From Ophioderma brevispina (Eukaryota > Echinodermata > Ophiuroidea > Amphilepidida > Ophiodermatidae), in NCBI GenBank assembly GCA_023653785.1, contig JAMKCH010058128.1, positions 1 through 64,000 on the forward strand: a stretch of DNA of 64,000 bases, read 5' to 3'. The first letter of the stretch is position 1. Every line of letters begins with the position of its first letter. The translations under genes were made by a program, and so were the position numbers. This document shows positions 10,261 to 23,080 of the stretch, piece by piece. The notes beneath the pieces were generated by a model that searched no databases, was not told where the DNA came from, and was given only the letters and a program-made list of their open reading frames with translations.

Positions 10261-12619
10261 ATTAATTATTGCTGTCAGAACTATTTTTTATGATCGTCAG
10301 ATATATCACAGACGAATGCAGCCACTGTTATACTTATTATCATATTCGCGGACGTTTGTAGTATTGGCAGAACTTCTTATTGTCAAGTTGTCTTAATCTC
10401 TCTGGAAACATTGAAGTCTATTATTAATGAGCCTAAAATACCATCATGCGATGTGGATGACCTGATTTGTTTAGGTTTGTGCCGCCGTTTAATTCAAGTG
10501 TCGTGATATGTTATGTTAATTCCTCATATAGTCTCCCGATTAATTTTGATACCACAGCTACTTTAATAGCAAGATTTGAGATTTAGGAGGTATGGCCGAG
10601 CCCGTCTGATTACAGTATAGCGCCATTTCTCGGCAATATATCGACAGTAAACAAAACTGGCCAGCCATGGACATGCTTGCTTTGAAATTGCTCGCAATCT
10701 GTTTGGAAGATTGCGGTATATTAATTATACCGGCGTGAGAGTTTGAACTTCAGTTTGAATTTGAAATTCATAACTTGATTGAAACATAACCGGAACCAAC
10801 AATGACGGGACAATTACTACATGACGAAAGAAATTAAACAATAAGGACAACCTAATTGGACTGTATATGAACTGAGTCTACCATGTCTTTACTTTAAGAA
10901 ATATTTCTCGCAGGGATATTGTTATAATGACCGCTCAAAACATTTATACTACAACATCAAGGATGCCAATCTCTTCCTACTACACAATATCTGGATATCT
11001 GGAGACATTCGGCACTGATCACTACTTATTCCTAAATGTTTGCGAAGCTACCTTTTAACAGTTGCAACATTCGCATATATATGTAGGGGACCTTGTATTT
11101 GAAGGACGTCTATTTGGTAGGATAATTACATTGTACCCTTCACATCTACTCCCGTGCTTTATTCCTTTATCGGAATAAGGTATGAGATACAGAGTAGGTC
11201 TTAAGGTTATGTAATTATGTTTTTTGTTTTCATTTTATAGATAGCTGGTTTGATAGCTGGCAAAACATGTTGTAGAAAAAACCCGTTCTGACCTAACCTA
11301 CCATAGGTAACGTTATTGTATTCAAGTGAGTATGGCATTGGGTTATTATGTAACGACCCCCCCCCCCCCACACTTAAATGATGGATGTCTCGGACAAAGA
11401 GGGAAATATATTATACCTATAAATTTATTACCAAAAGGGGCCCAGACATGTCTTCGATTGCGTTACGCCATGCCTTTGAGCAATGACGCTCCCATAGAGA
11501 GGATAGTTTTGTACATGCCATCTGTAATTGATCATATCGTCGTGGTCACGACATAGTGTCGAATCTGATTTTTTGGTCAAATTGAGTTAATATTTGATTC
11601 TGGTTGCCTTTTATGTACTCTTTAATTGTACCGAAAAATAAAAGTGAAATTACATCTCCTAACCAAAATAGCAGCAGTCGAATAACCTCCCATTTGTATA
11701 AAATGGGTTTCACAAACAATCGAAACTATTCGATAGCCTTGCTTGTCAAATATCTCAAAGCGCCAATAAATTGTGAACGAATACTTATTCGCTGGGACAA
11801 AAAATGCTACTTCTGTGATCAAAATCGATAATAGGTCTGTCAAGATTTAATGCAATCGTTGAATTTAGCTTTCCTTCATGAGGGATTGGTCATGTAGTCA
11901 CATTTACAACAAAAATTTTTTTTGTGTGTGTTTTAATATGTTACTTGTACTAATATAAACTACGTGTGTGGCGCCGTGAAAAAGCACTATCCAAGTTTTG
12001 GTAGTTTAAACATTTGTACAAATGAACCAAATTTATCACTTTTATGGGGACTAGGGACTAACCCTCGTATTAACCAAAGGGGCAGGGATTCCACCATGTA
12101 AACTTTGCCTCCGGTGCCCAAATTTCGTTTAAGTCCTTCCATAGAATTATTTCACAGCCTTCTGCTCATTTTGGCGAACAAATGTGAGATACCGTAACAG
12201 GGGTTAGCGTCGAATCGATTGGTGGAGAGTGGTTCTATTTACCTCTACTACCATTCCATTGAAAATTCAACATTCTATTGGTCATTTAGTGCCCATTATT
12301 CTGTCATATGAGCCGCTAATGCCTTTTCCCTATCATTATTTTCATTCAACAGCATACAAACTACACATAAATTAGGCCATGCTACATCAACCTAAACAAA
12401 CAAAATAAAATCAAGTTGCTTTAGTTAATAGAAAAGTAATAAAGGTTTTGTAGTAGCATCTATGGGCTCATAATGTATCCTGGGGCGAAAAACATAACAT
12501 TATTTAGTTTTCCGACCTCGGACCCATTATTCGCCTATAAATAATACTGCATTACCCTTTAGGTTACTAGTTTCATTTGTTTTAATATTGTGCACTGTAT
12601 GCCTCAAATTAAATTTTGA
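10261..12619. other. No gene recognised; poly-C at 11358
   Basis: About 2.4 kb of AT-rich sequence with only short frames (up to 76 codons). A C-run lies near 11358-11370. I recognised no domains, TIRs or RNA-gene boxes. Confidence 0.4.
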
Positions 12620-12965
12620 TTAAAATTTTCTAGTCATTTTTCCATATCATTTGGGGCCAACACCCGCATGAAAATCCATATTCTAACCTTTTTTATGCAA
12701 AATTTCTAATTTTTCCATTTTATACTCTGATGTGTGACTGTGGAATGACCATTTTGCCAACTTTGTAACTTTGACGTCCCATTGTGACGCCCATACTAGT
12801 TATGGTGAAAGCAATAGAAAACGGAGGACCGACGCATCACTGGTACCAACATGGAAATCATATATTGCTTTATAATCAATGAATTCTATGTGTTTTTACC
12901 ACCCCACCCCTATAGTAACCCGGTTACAAAAATAACTTGGTAAACATATTGTGAACGTTTGATTT
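12620..12965 (+). repeat. PAL foldback repeat, partial copy
   Basis: It shares CCGCATGAAAATCC, TTTGACGTCCCATTGTGACG, GGAGGACC...CACTGGTACCAA and the terminal GGTTACAAAAATAACTTGG with the other PAL copies. The G/C hairpin is reduced to a CCACCCCACCCC tract. It is diverged, with uncertain ends. Confidence 0.65.
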
Positions 12966-13685
12966 TTCTTTGATGTTAACTTGGATCTGAATGGCACACT
13001 AATTAATTACTAAGCATCATTTGAAACAAAACGCGCCTTTCAGGACAAATTGATATTTCTTTGGGAATTATGTTTGTATAAGCGTTAGGGCCCTCTAATT
13101 CTTTTATTAGATTATGTTAGATTTTACTATTGAGTAATATTACCCATTTTAGTTGATTCGTTTCAAGTGTGGTATATATTTTAAGCGTGTACTACTTTAA
13201 AGATGGGAACTAAATGTAATTGGTGTGGTGCGCAGAATAAATATAAGAAAACTAGAAAAATATGGGTTTTATAAAGTTAATAGACCACTTTATCCTCCCA
13301 AAACCTTTTGAGTATAAACATTCCGTTACATTTTTAAATATTTTTAGTTTTTGTTTCTTTTTGAACAGTTTGTGTTGCAACACGCATACTATTTATTAAT
13401 TTTATACCATGCACTACAATGTTTGTGTTCCTTCTAACGTGATTTACACCTGAATTTAATGTTTTTTTCTGCACCACTGAGGTTGAAACATATAGGCGAC
13501 TAATTAAAGATATTAATTTAAGGAGCCAACTTTGTAAGAGGTTTGTAACTTCGTTGGTCATCGTGGTCAGTCCTGCGCTATATTTTATAACGAACGATAA
13601 TGCAACCGTGATTGTTTCCCATTTTATCGCTTTGGAGTCGGTTGTTAATCAATTTGCACTGTATGTAGCATACACACAATGCAAT

Positions 13686-13830
13686 AGACATTGTCATCAT
13701 CATCGTCGTCGTCGTTGTCGCATCTCATCATCATCGTCATCATCGTCGTCATCGTCGTCATCGTCCGTCATCATCGTCATCTTCGTCATCATCATTAAAA
13801 CATAATCATCATCATCATCATAATCATCAT
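13686..13830 (+). repeat. (TCA/TCG)n trinucleotide microsatellite
   Basis: Alternating CATCGT, TCATCA and CGTCGT triplets run for about 140 bp, with a second patch to about 13830. It can be read as poly-Ser in one frame, but there is no gene context. Confidence 0.9.
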
Positions 13831-15159
13831 CATTCATCACCAGCGATCATAGCTCATTATTGTCGTCAAGTTCGATGTTTGCTTATTTCATCGTTATTGC
13901 CACCATCCATCACGTCACCAACATCGTTATTCTTATCATCGTGGGATCATCGGCATCATCATTTTAAAATAGTAAAACCCGTAGCTATATAATCTCACCA
14001 TACCCAACATTAGAAATCAACGGGTTTCATGCAGTCGAATACTATTCGACTCCTTAGAACACAGCCAACCAAACATTTGGGTTTTGACAAACTGTCAAAT
14101 CACATTCAGTGGCCATTTGTGAATAAGAAAACAGTTTTTGTTTTTCTAGATTTTAATACGGTCGTCAGTTAGGAGCCATTCACGTCTTTAACATACCCCA
14201 CTTAAAATGACCATTTCCTTTTATTCATTAATTACCGCATTCATAAGTAACTCAACTTTAAAACGCCGTTTTCTCAGAACTAGCCATTTATGCGATTCGA
14301 CTATGCAGAACCCCCGACGATATTTTGCAATCCACTTTAACTACAACCATTTGGTCACCAAATATTGCTAACCACCTTAAAGGGACCCCAACGGCATGAA
14401 CAATGTAAAATATAACATGGACCTTACTGAAATCAACTTCACAATTTGAAAACAATTTTGAAAACAATTTGGTGTTTAACGGTTTGAAAAAGGGGGAAAG
14501 TAACTAAAGATAATTTTCTGTGAAAGCTTCGATATCAGCCAAGTATGCTAACATTACTGCCAACATTTAATCAAACTTGAAAGCATCAATATCACCTCAT
14601 AGACCATTGCTATTGTATAGTCTAATCCGGCTAAACCATCCTTCACTTGTCAGATCTATATCTTCCTCTAGTCCGAGGGGGTACAATGTCCTTATCCCAG
14701 TCTTGATGCTTTTTATTTGTTTCACAAAACATGCTAGATATAGATACACTGTAAAATCTTGCATGGATGTCAACACCTTGATTTTCCCGATGGCAGGAAA
14801 TTAAACCGAATTGTCACACACTCTGTCCGTTTTTTACTTCTTTTTTACAAATGTCAAACTCCAATGTTTCCCATGCCAATGGTGTCCCTTTAATCATCAA
14901 CACTAATTAACACACATTGCAGATAGTGGTTGGATAATGTCATTCCAACCCTCGTCTTTTCGCCGGTTGCGCTACAATCCAAGTCGAAGGATAGTGGTGG
15001 CTGGCACATAAGACAAACATCCTAAAATTATAAAATCGGAATTTTTCTAAACTTCAATTAAAACAAAAAGATCGTATTAACATGAAATTTGCATAATATT
15101 TAAGCACTTTTTTAGTATCTAGGCAGTATGAAAGCGGATGTTTAAAAACTTGATTTCAA
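13831..15159. other. Mostly unassigned; possible TTAA-flanked repeat start at 14378
   Basis: AAAGGGACCCCAACGGCATGAA following TTAA at about 14376 resembles AAAGGGACATAATGCATGAA at 60594, and both continue with CTTACTGAAATCA and a later GATGTxAACACCTTGATTT. This suggests another dispersed repeat of about 450 bp. Near 14940-15010 a phrase AATCCAAGTCGAAGGATAGTGG echoes the PAL edge at 9780. No gene was recognised. Confidence 0.45.
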
Positions 15160-15450
15160 ATTTAATTATGGTGACAAAGTTTCCGATTGGCACCCTCCCT
15201 GGTGCCTGGAATGGGAAGAGCCGTCCACCAATACTGCTGAATAGGTTCCTTTCAATTTTCCTAGTAAATACCACGGAAACACAATATGTTTTTAAAACAT
15301 TACTTCACATTTAAATTATGGTGCAAAATGGCCTGAGTTCACCCTTCCCTGCTGCCATGGTAAAGGAAGAGCACCACAAATACTGCATGATAGGTTTCCC
15401 TTTCAATTTTTTCCTTGTAAAATATCGCCACATAAATATGTTTACATGCT
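15160..15450 (+). repeat. Two-unit tandem duplication (~150 bp)
   Basis: The unit TTTAATTATGGTG...GAAGAGC...CCACxAATACTGC...TTTCAATTTT...AATATGTTT occurs at about 15161 and again at about 15310. The copies are clearly diverged. No coding frame was found. Confidence 0.75.
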
Positions 15451-16928
15451 AAAAATTGTTGAAATAATTTTGGATGTTTACATTTTGTGTAAAAGGGATT
15501 AGTAACTATATAATATTATCTTCCTTGTAGCTTCCACTTTATACCACATACATCCATTATATTCTGCTATTCGTGGCCAGTATTACTCTTCATGACAATA
15601 GTACAACACACTGGGCCAAACGTATTGCAAGCAGAAAACGAAATTCATAATCTCATTTGATTTTACATTGACCATAAATGACGTCATTAAATGCCAAAGT
15701 TGTATTTTCATACGATGTTATTCTCCACAATCCAAGATGGTGGAAAATGTTAGATTTGAGTGTTATGTTCCCTAAATAAGGGGCGGATTAAAAGAATGCG
15801 AACGATCACTTGCCGATTGTCACTCCAGAAGGAATACAGACACTGAAACAAAAGAAATTACTTCCGAATAGCCGCTTAGTTATTGTAACTATGCGCCAGG
15901 GTTTACTTTAAATGTTTACGGGATAAAATCGGAGTGGTTGTGTGGCCCGGAAGTTGAGTAAAGTCATTGAAGACATGGTAATTCGAAAAATTCGGGAATT
16001 TCTGAGACATCCGAAATGCAATTCTACTGATAACTCACGTGTTTACGTATTCAGGTCTAATTACGCCAATTCCACATTGAATGATAAAACACACAATGTC
16101 AACGGTGCGATTAAAAGTTTGTTTTTTTTAAAGTTACCACATCCTGACCTCTTTCTTGTCAATGAAATTTCCTGAGTCCCACTGCGATGACGTGGTTTTC
16201 CCCCCCCCCCCATCTTCTTTGGACGCATACTTCCGTCCAACAACCACCCCGATTTTTCACCTAAACATTTTGAATAGACCCTGACAAACCCGTACAATTC
16301 ATTTTGCAGTGAGCCGTTTCCTGTGCCGTATTCATTCTGGAGTTACAATTGGCAAGTTATCATTAGCCAGCTTCTTACCCGCCATATTTTAGGTTACGTG
16401 GGGCAATCAATGACATGTTTTTTCGCACTATTTGATCTGGGAAGCACGTCTTGCTTGATTATCATAACTTTGACAATAATTACGTAATGGTTATTCACAA
16501 CTTTCCGGTAAAATTATAACTCATTTTTTTTTAATATAAATCGCTTTTTCTGCATGTTGCCATACTTTTTGCCCAGTGTGTGTATAATCTTTAATTGACA
16601 AGGTTACAGCTTCATACACTTACTGCTTGTAAATAACATACAAATGAATTATCTCACCCTGCGAAGACCTCTTTTAAGAAGATTACTTTAAGCATATTTT
16701 AGGGATAGCTAAATAGCTCTAAATTAGCAAGTTACATTCCAACTAAGCTAATTTTAAATGCAACCTTAACCTTCTTTCCAGACGACGGTCGTATAAATAC
16801 AAATGCACAGCTCTAAACATAAATGAACTCTCTCCCTCTAGCGATTCAGCGTTGAATTAAGTTATAGCATGCAGAGTGATCAAAGTAATTGGATATTAAA
16901 CTTTAAAGCGCAGAGAAAAGCCTTTTAT
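15451..16928. other. No gene recognised
   Basis: AT-rich, with short random frames and a C-run at about 16200. Nothing identifiable. Confidence 0.4.
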
Positions 16929-16932
16929 TTAA

Positions 16933-17281
16933 AGGTGCAACGAGAGATTTCAAATAACAGGTGTCCCTAAAATATGAAAATTCTGATTTTTGCACATGTG
17001 GAAAAGCTTTCTATCAAAAATATTCCCACCTGAAAGAATTAAGCTGAGAACTGTTTCTTTGGTACCAAAATTGTGAAATTTCTAATTTCGTATAGGAGCA
17101 AATACGAAATTCAGCCTATGTTTTCTATTGAAATATAAGCATATACAAATCACCTTTTGTTTTCATTTTAAGTTATTTCTGTTGTCAGATAAAAGGGAGC
17201 GAATCTATTGGATGTCTAATCTATATGAAATCACTACATATCACAGAAAATATGGACGACTTGAAATCTCTCGTTGCACCT
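16933..17281. mobile_element. Family B TTAA element, intact-looking copy (349 bp)
   Basis: Perfect inverted ends AGGTGCAACGAGAGATTTC and GAAATCTCTCGTTGCACCT are flanked by TTAA at 16929-16932 and 17282-17285. Internal phrases include TGAAAATTCTGATTTTTGCAC and GCTTTCTAT. It is too short to code for a transposase, so it is a MITE. Relatives lie at 21264, about 22534, about 40871 and 59325. Confidence 0.92.
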
Positions 17282-17464
17282 TTAAAGACCTACTAAATCC
17301 ACAACACATTTGAAGAACTGCACAGTACTGTAATGATCTATATAACAAAAATGTAATGTAGTCTGCATTATCTGATCTAATGACCGAGTTCCAATTTGTC
17401 AGCATTGAATGTTTAGCACTCGTCTTCCCAAATAAGCTCCTGATGCTTTATTTTGCTACCAGAT

Positions 17465-18250
17465 GATAGCTACGTAATCCTCGTCTTTTTATACATACCA
17501 AAATAAGTACTAATATACCTAGTATGGCATCACAGTCACGTGATAAGTCAATTTGATCATACATACAGTGTACATAATACACAGAAAGGTAGGGATACGT
17601 TTTCTGCCTGTAAATGATGGCAATTACTAATTTTATATTTTGATATCAAAATAAGTACCAACAACCTACTATTGCGTCACAATGACGTGATAAAGTTCCT
17701 CTTACTTTCCTCTTACTTTCATGCATATCCACAAGACACCTTACGCCCTTCGTTCTGATGTTACGGCCACCTTTGACGTTCCTCGGGCTATGAAATTGGC
17801 TGGTGACCGTGCCTTTTCCATCGCAGCGCCCCGTCTCTGGAATGATCTTCCCAGTGGTATCAGAAATCAGAGTAACATAACCACTTTTAGAAGCCTTCTT
17901 AAGTCACATATTTTATCTAGTATCTAGTGTATCGTGTGTTTCTTTTTTTTTAATTTTGCGTTTTGTCTACTTTTGTAAAAGGCGCGTTATAAATCCCATT
18001 GTTATGTTATGTTATAAAGTCCACGACTGGGCAAAATTATCAATTTCGACAGACATATAGGCGATTATCCAATTTTGCGCCAAAAGGTAGAGGAATATAT
18101 GACGGGTTTTCCGGCTCTAAATAATGGCAATTTATATACATGTATTTTCAGAAATGTATCGTACAATTGTTCTTGGGTACCAACCCCACCTCCACCCTTC
18201 CACATCCTTTACTTTGTCGCCATTCCTTTTACACGGTAAAGGTGCTACCT
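17465..18250 (-). repeat. PAL foldback repeat, copy split by a LINE 3' end
   Basis: The left part contains two diverged arms with CAAAATAAGTACxAA...TAxT(G)GCxTCACA. The right part continues with GGGCAAAATTATCAATTTCGACAGACATATAGG, TTTTGCGCCAAAAGGT and GGGTACCAACCCCACC. The segment 17699-18013 is foreign and is annotated separately. Confidence 0.7.
17699..18013 (+). mobile_element. LINE 3' end (CR1/L2-like RT C-terminus) inserted into PAL
   Basis: The frame 17721-17927 ends the RT-associated C-terminal region typical of CR1/L2-like LINEs: GDRAFSIAAPRLWNDLPSGI, then a short basic tail and a stop. A short 3' untranslated region with AGGCGCGTTATAAATCCC and a (GTTAT)n-type tail follows. The flanks ATAAAGTTC (17690-17698) and ATAAAGTCC (18014-18022) look like a target-site duplication of about 9 bp. 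The copy is severely 5'-truncated, the usual fate of LINE insertions. Confidence 0.85.
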
Positions 18251-18529
18251 AAATTGTTTGTATTGCTGGATTTGTACCTTTACGCCTAACCCTAGTCGAT
18301 CGCACTTCCATAAATGTTCCAATGTTACAAATAAATAAAACTGTACCTTGGACAAGCATAAACGGTAATGAACATACCAACATACAGCGATTTCAGTGGC
18401 AATGAAAAAGCCAGGGCACCCGCGAACAAAAGGCGAATCAATTAATCAAACACAGTGGCAGTCGTATCGAGGGTTATAAATGAAAATCATATTCTCGATA
18501 GTAATGAGGAAGAAGGTTGAAGATGTATT

Positions 18530-19345
18530 TAACCCTCGTTCTACCTGAGCATTTTGTAACAAACTCCCGAAAGGGGGGGGGGGGGTGGTTACACCCCCCC
18601 CCTGTGAATTTTCGGTTACTGAACCCCGAATTTCCTGTAAATTTGTACCAAGGATAGCTTAGAGTTTTCTTCTTCTTCTTTCCATTGGTACCAAAATAAG
18701 TACTAACGCCCCCATTATGAACGTCCCATGACGTCATATGTTTCAGAAAGTACGAAAATACTGAATATTGTGTGGAAAATTGATATTTCGCAAATTTTAG
18801 CGACTCAAACCCCTATTATAGCTCTAAATGATTTCTTTATTTAAAACTAGTCATTTCCGCAACAAGTATAGTCAAAAACGAACCGCGCATGAAAATCTGA
18901 TTTTTCCTAACCTTTTTGCGAAAATTGATTTTTTCACTGTGTGTGTCTATGAGATCGGCAAGTTTTTTTGCTGACATTCAAACTTTATGACGTCATTGTG
19001 AGTAATGCTAGGCATGTTGGTACTCATTTTTGGTATCAAAGGAAAGAGGAGGACCATAGCTAATCTTTGTACCAAAATCAAGTGGTATGTATGTTCTGGT
19101 TTGTTGTGTAGGCATGTTGGTACTTCTCTTCCGGATGGGGGGGGGGGTGGTTACCACCCCCCCTTCGATCACTTTGGGATCACCCTGTATCTTACCATAC
19201 CCCTGTGGAATGTTTGTTTTTGGATAAGAGGAGCGGACTGTCAATTGACAATTACATTAATAATTTGCACCAAAAAAGGGGGTTTTTTAAGCAAGCCGGA
19301 AAAAAAAAACCTGAAGTGGGGTGGTAACCACCCCCCCTTCGGTAT
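18530..19345 (+). repeat. PAL foldback repeat, fullest copy
   Basis: A G-run/GTGGTTA/C-run hairpin (18573-18602) opens the copy. It is followed by an arm (about 18640-18735: TTTGTACCAAGGATAGCT...CCATTGGTACCAAAATAAGTAC...ATGACGTCAT). A second arm at about 18985-19085 is its inverse (TATGACGTCATTG...GGTACTCATTTTTGGTATCAAAGG...CATAGCTAATCTTTGTACC). More hairpins, GGGGTGGTTACCACCCC, lie at 19137-19163 and 19317-19338. Frames across the hairpins are G/C-run artefacts. Confidence 0.8.
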
Positions 19346-20730
19346 GAGACGAGGTTATATATTTGATGATGCTGAATCTCTTTCATTCTCAATCAATTTC
19401 GATTTCGTGAACGTAATAAGATAATCTGACGTTCTCAATTTAAGCCCTAAATCAACTTTTTCCCCTTATACTTGTATCAAATGTTCCGACAAGAGTATTA
19501 TACCATGACCCTTATGCACTGTATAAAACCTAAATCAATAACAAAAATGATACCAAAAAAAATACTAACTATAATATTTTAAAATAAAAAAAACACATAA
19601 TTTCCTAATTTGCACTAAATCATTTTTTGGCCTAGAATCATCCTTGCCACCAATTATCTACACCACCATCATTTCTTAAATTCCATCTATTTATCCTTCA
19701 AATAAGGTGGTTGTTCTTTGTTGTCACCGAGGGAAGGGTAACTCGAAAAACTAGAGCACTTTTCAAAGCTCGGCCACTCCGTTAATTCCTTCGTATCTAA
19801 AAGACGGACGCTCAAAGTCATGTACATTCATTCACATGTTACATTGAATATATTTATTGCAAGTGGTTTGCCTAAAAAGCAACGAACAACCATTGTTGTT
19901 CTCCATACAATTGCGTAACAGATTAACTGTGTCAACATGAGGAATATATAAAAAAATGGTAAATGTTTTGTACAGGGTAAAAAGTAATTAGGTTAATTGT
20001 GTTTTGAACCTACACCAACTAATCTCATCTGGATGAGGGATTAAAAAAATATAGTTTGCCCTATCTACTGTCCATTAGTTCAATGATTATAGGCCTCATA
20101 ACGTCCAAGGGTCGCCTGGATATTATTTTCTGCTTTCTCCGATTTTGACCACTAGTCTCATTATTTGTGTGGTCATGTCATAGCAGAACATGCATATTTT
20201 GCTCTGCATTTGACATTTACTATGTAAATAATGGAAAGTATCAATGACCCCATAGAGGATATGGTAAACCATTGTTCTAATTTTTTTTACATTTTGACCA
20301 AATGGTGAAATGTCTTTCTTAATCGTAGGATATGGCCAACATATTGTTATAATTTCAGTATCAATTATTCATAATTTATTTCCCCCTTTACAAACTTGCC
20401 TCCTGGAAATACTTTCCCTCTACTTATACTTTCGACTGTTTATGTTATTCTTACATCATTTTTAAGTAGAACAACACCAGAATGTTTATATTGCATATGC
20501 TGAGTCAAACATTATATTATTTAAATTTCTTGCTCTCATTGAAGCAAATAGGATTAGGCAGAAGTTTGAAACTTAATATAGTATATTTGTTTTACGTTGA
20601 ACCATTCATTAAATTCAGTATGTACTATAGCTTAAATCTAAAAATATAGTCCATCTCAGTGTCTCTACCATTTTTTCGGATCTGAGAAATAATGACAGTA
20701 TTCACAGTTCAAGCTTCAAACTCATTGAAC
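19346..20730. other. No gene recognised
   Basis: Strongly AT-rich sequence with only short random frames. No repeat match seen within this window. Confidence 0.4.
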
Positions 20731-21907
20731 CCCTATAATATAGAGCGTGCGTATTTTGGAAAACAATCAAGTGCACTGCCACTGCAATAACTTTGGAAAA
20801 GGACGCACATTATGTGTTCATCGCAGTTGAGTGAATTCCTTTATGTTCGCTGCGCACTTGGTTTAATACCAAGAGTACGCCTGCGGACTTACTCCCATTT
20901 CTTGTGCGCAGACTATGGAGACAGAGATACTCAATACTTCCACCTACGATACACCCCCACTTCATTCAATGCTCATAGTCCTTCGGAAAGTACTAGAGGT
21001 GGCACGATGAGTTGGAATTACTATTACTATTTGTTAAATTTCGATTGAATAATGGTGATATTAATTGGATATGAATTTACAAAACCAAAGCAAAAATGCA
21101 ATTTTACCCCAAAATGTGAGTAACTACTTTATTACAATACACGGCGATTGCTTGCATAAATTCCATACTGGAAAACCTTAAGCTTATCTATTAGGACGCA
21201 CAGGTAAAGTATTGTTTTATCAAAATGTTCAGGTAAAGGTTGCTCTTATCGATGATTTGTTAAAGGTGCAATGAGAGACATTTACAATACAGGGTTCCTA
21301 AAAATGTGAAAATTCTGATTTTTGAACTACACATGTTTAAAGCTTTCTATAAAAATTGATTAAGCTGAAAAGTGATTTCTTGTAAAAAAAATGTAAATTA
21401 TCATTTACTTAGGTGCAATCAGGAAATCCAGCCTGTTTTATATTAAAATGTAAGCATATTAAAAATTATTGTTTTCATTTTAAAGCATTTCTGTAACCCA
21501 AATAAAAGGTAGGACATCTACCTTTGCGTGTCATCTATATGACCATACATATGGGCAAAATATGGCTGCCTCGAAATCTCTCGTTGCAACTTTAATTTAA
21601 TAATTAGTTTTATTGAGAACTTGCGTACTTCGGAGTAAGCGATACAGCATTTTAAGTCCATTTCATGAATTTAAAGAAGTATGCAACAAATTTCTCCCGT
21701 CACTATAAATAGTATCTGGTCTTTGAAGAAAAAAAAAAAATCAATTTACAAAGTTAAAATTAATCTCGCGGATTCAAGTAAGATAAATGTTAGGAACGTT
21801 TCAGCGAGAATGGTCGTAAGTATAAGGCGGCGTTGCAACAAGGTTTGCGTCACATGCGTAAGAATGTTGCGCAAAGAGAAAAACGTTGTAGAGAAATCCT
21901 AGCAAGA
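20731..21907 (+). repeat. Unit 1 of a ~1.3-kb diverged tandem duplication
   Basis: It shares with unit 2 (22011-23080), in the same order, GACGCxxATTATGTGTTC, GTTCGCTGCGCACTTGGT, CCAAGAGTACGCCTGCGGA, TTAATTGGATATGAATTTAC, a family-B element, and CATTTCATGAATTTAAAGAAG. The divergence indicates an old event. The 78-codon frame at 20812 lacks a known domain and is not clearly conserved in unit 2. Confidence 0.85.
21264..21591. mobile_element. Family B TTAA element, copy 2 (within duplication unit 1)
   Basis: Ends AGGTGCAATGAGAGA and TCTCTCGTTGCAACT are flanked by TTAA at 21260-21263 and 21592-21595. The interior carries TGAAAATTCTGATTTTTG and AAAGCTTTCTATAAAAA as in the copy at 16.9 kb. Confidence 0.88.
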
Positions 21908-21994
21908 GGAAGAAGCTTCGGACAGTTGAGTCGATTGTTGTTTGCGTTAATTTATCGAGGAAAGATGTTTGTGGGTCAGGTTTTCGGACAGTAA
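21794..21994 (+). other. Short basic open frame of unknown status
   Basis: The frame is open for 66 codons between a TAG at 21791 and a TAA at 21992, with the first ATG at 21854. It encodes an Arg/Lys/Gln-rich stretch (for example YKAALQQGLRHMRKNVAQR). The matching part of unit 2 keeps traces of the same residues (near 23010-23080) but is disrupted. It may be the remnant of an exon or transposon-encoded protein. I cannot name a family. Confidence 0.25.
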
Positions 21995-22010
21995 AAAAAA
22001 CACATTCGTT

Positions 22011-23080
22011 CCTACAATATAGAAGAGTGCGAATATTTGGGAAAAACACTCAAGTGCGAAACTTGGAAAAGGACGCCAAATTATGTGTTCAGCGCAGTTG
22101 GGTGAATTACTTTAAGTTCGCTGCGCACTTGGTACAATTACCAAGAGTACGCCTGCGGATTTCCTCCATTTCTTGTTAGCAGACGGTGGAAAGAGAGATA
22201 CTCATATATTCCATCCAACGCACATCCCCTCATTCAATGCCCATTACCTTACGGAAAAGTACGAGAGGTGACGTGAGTTGAATATTACTATACTATTTTT
22301 TTAAGTTTACGATTGAATAATGTCATATTAATTGGATATGAATTTACAAAATCAAGCAAAAAATGCAAAAAAAAAATTTTACCCAAAAATTGAGTAACTA
22401 CTTTATTGCACTCACACGGCGATATGTCTTGAAAATATCCATTCCTGAACCCATAAGTTATCTATTAGGACCGCACACAGGTAAAAATAATCAGACTGGT
22501 CAGGTAACAGTGCTCTCATAACTTCTGTTGTATAAAGATGAAAAACGGGGAGTTCACAACAGGACTTCCTAAAAAATTTGAAATTCTGATTTTTGCACTA
22601 TACATGATTAAAGCTTTCTATAAAAAGGATTAAGCTGATAATTTTTTTTTTTTTTTTAAAAATTGTGAAATTTATTCATTTCCTATAGGAATTCAGCCTA
22701 TGTTTTATATATATCATGGTTTCATTTTAAGATTTATGTAACCAATAAAAGGCTAATAAATTCTCTCGTTGGCACGGTTAGTGTTAATACTTATTTTATT
22801 GTAGACTTCGGTAAGAGCTAAGCATTAAAGGCACCATTTCATGAATTTAAAGAAGTTATAAACAGCACAAATCTCCCGTAAACTATATAGAAGAGTGGTC
22901 TTGAAGAAAAAAGGTCAATTACTAATTGTAAAACATCTCGCGCGGATCATGTAAGATTACTTGATTAGGACGTTCGCGGGAAGACAGCGTCAAGGATAGG
23001 TAGCGTTTGCAAACAAGGCTTTGCGTCAAATGGTAATAATTGTTGCTGCAAAGAGAAACGTTTTAAGAGAAATCATGGGG
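22011..23080 (+). repeat. Unit 2 of the ~1.3-kb tandem duplication
   Basis: It repeats the landmarks of unit 1 in order, with many indels. The family-B element is present at the same relative position but more eroded. Confidence 0.85.
22534..22778. mobile_element. Family B element, eroded copy (within duplication unit 2)
   Basis: It retains CAxCAGGACTTCCTAAAAA, TTGAAATTCTGATTTTTGCAC, AAAGCTTTCTATAAAAA and a right end TTCTCTCGTTGGCAC. The left TIR is degraded. Its position corresponds to 21264-21591 in unit 1, so it was inherited through the duplication rather than inserted independently. Confidence 0.7.

Noticed and set aside
13554..13805. Frame with a poly-Ser tract
   Set aside because: The Ser run is a TCA/TCG microsatellite and the rest has no domain.
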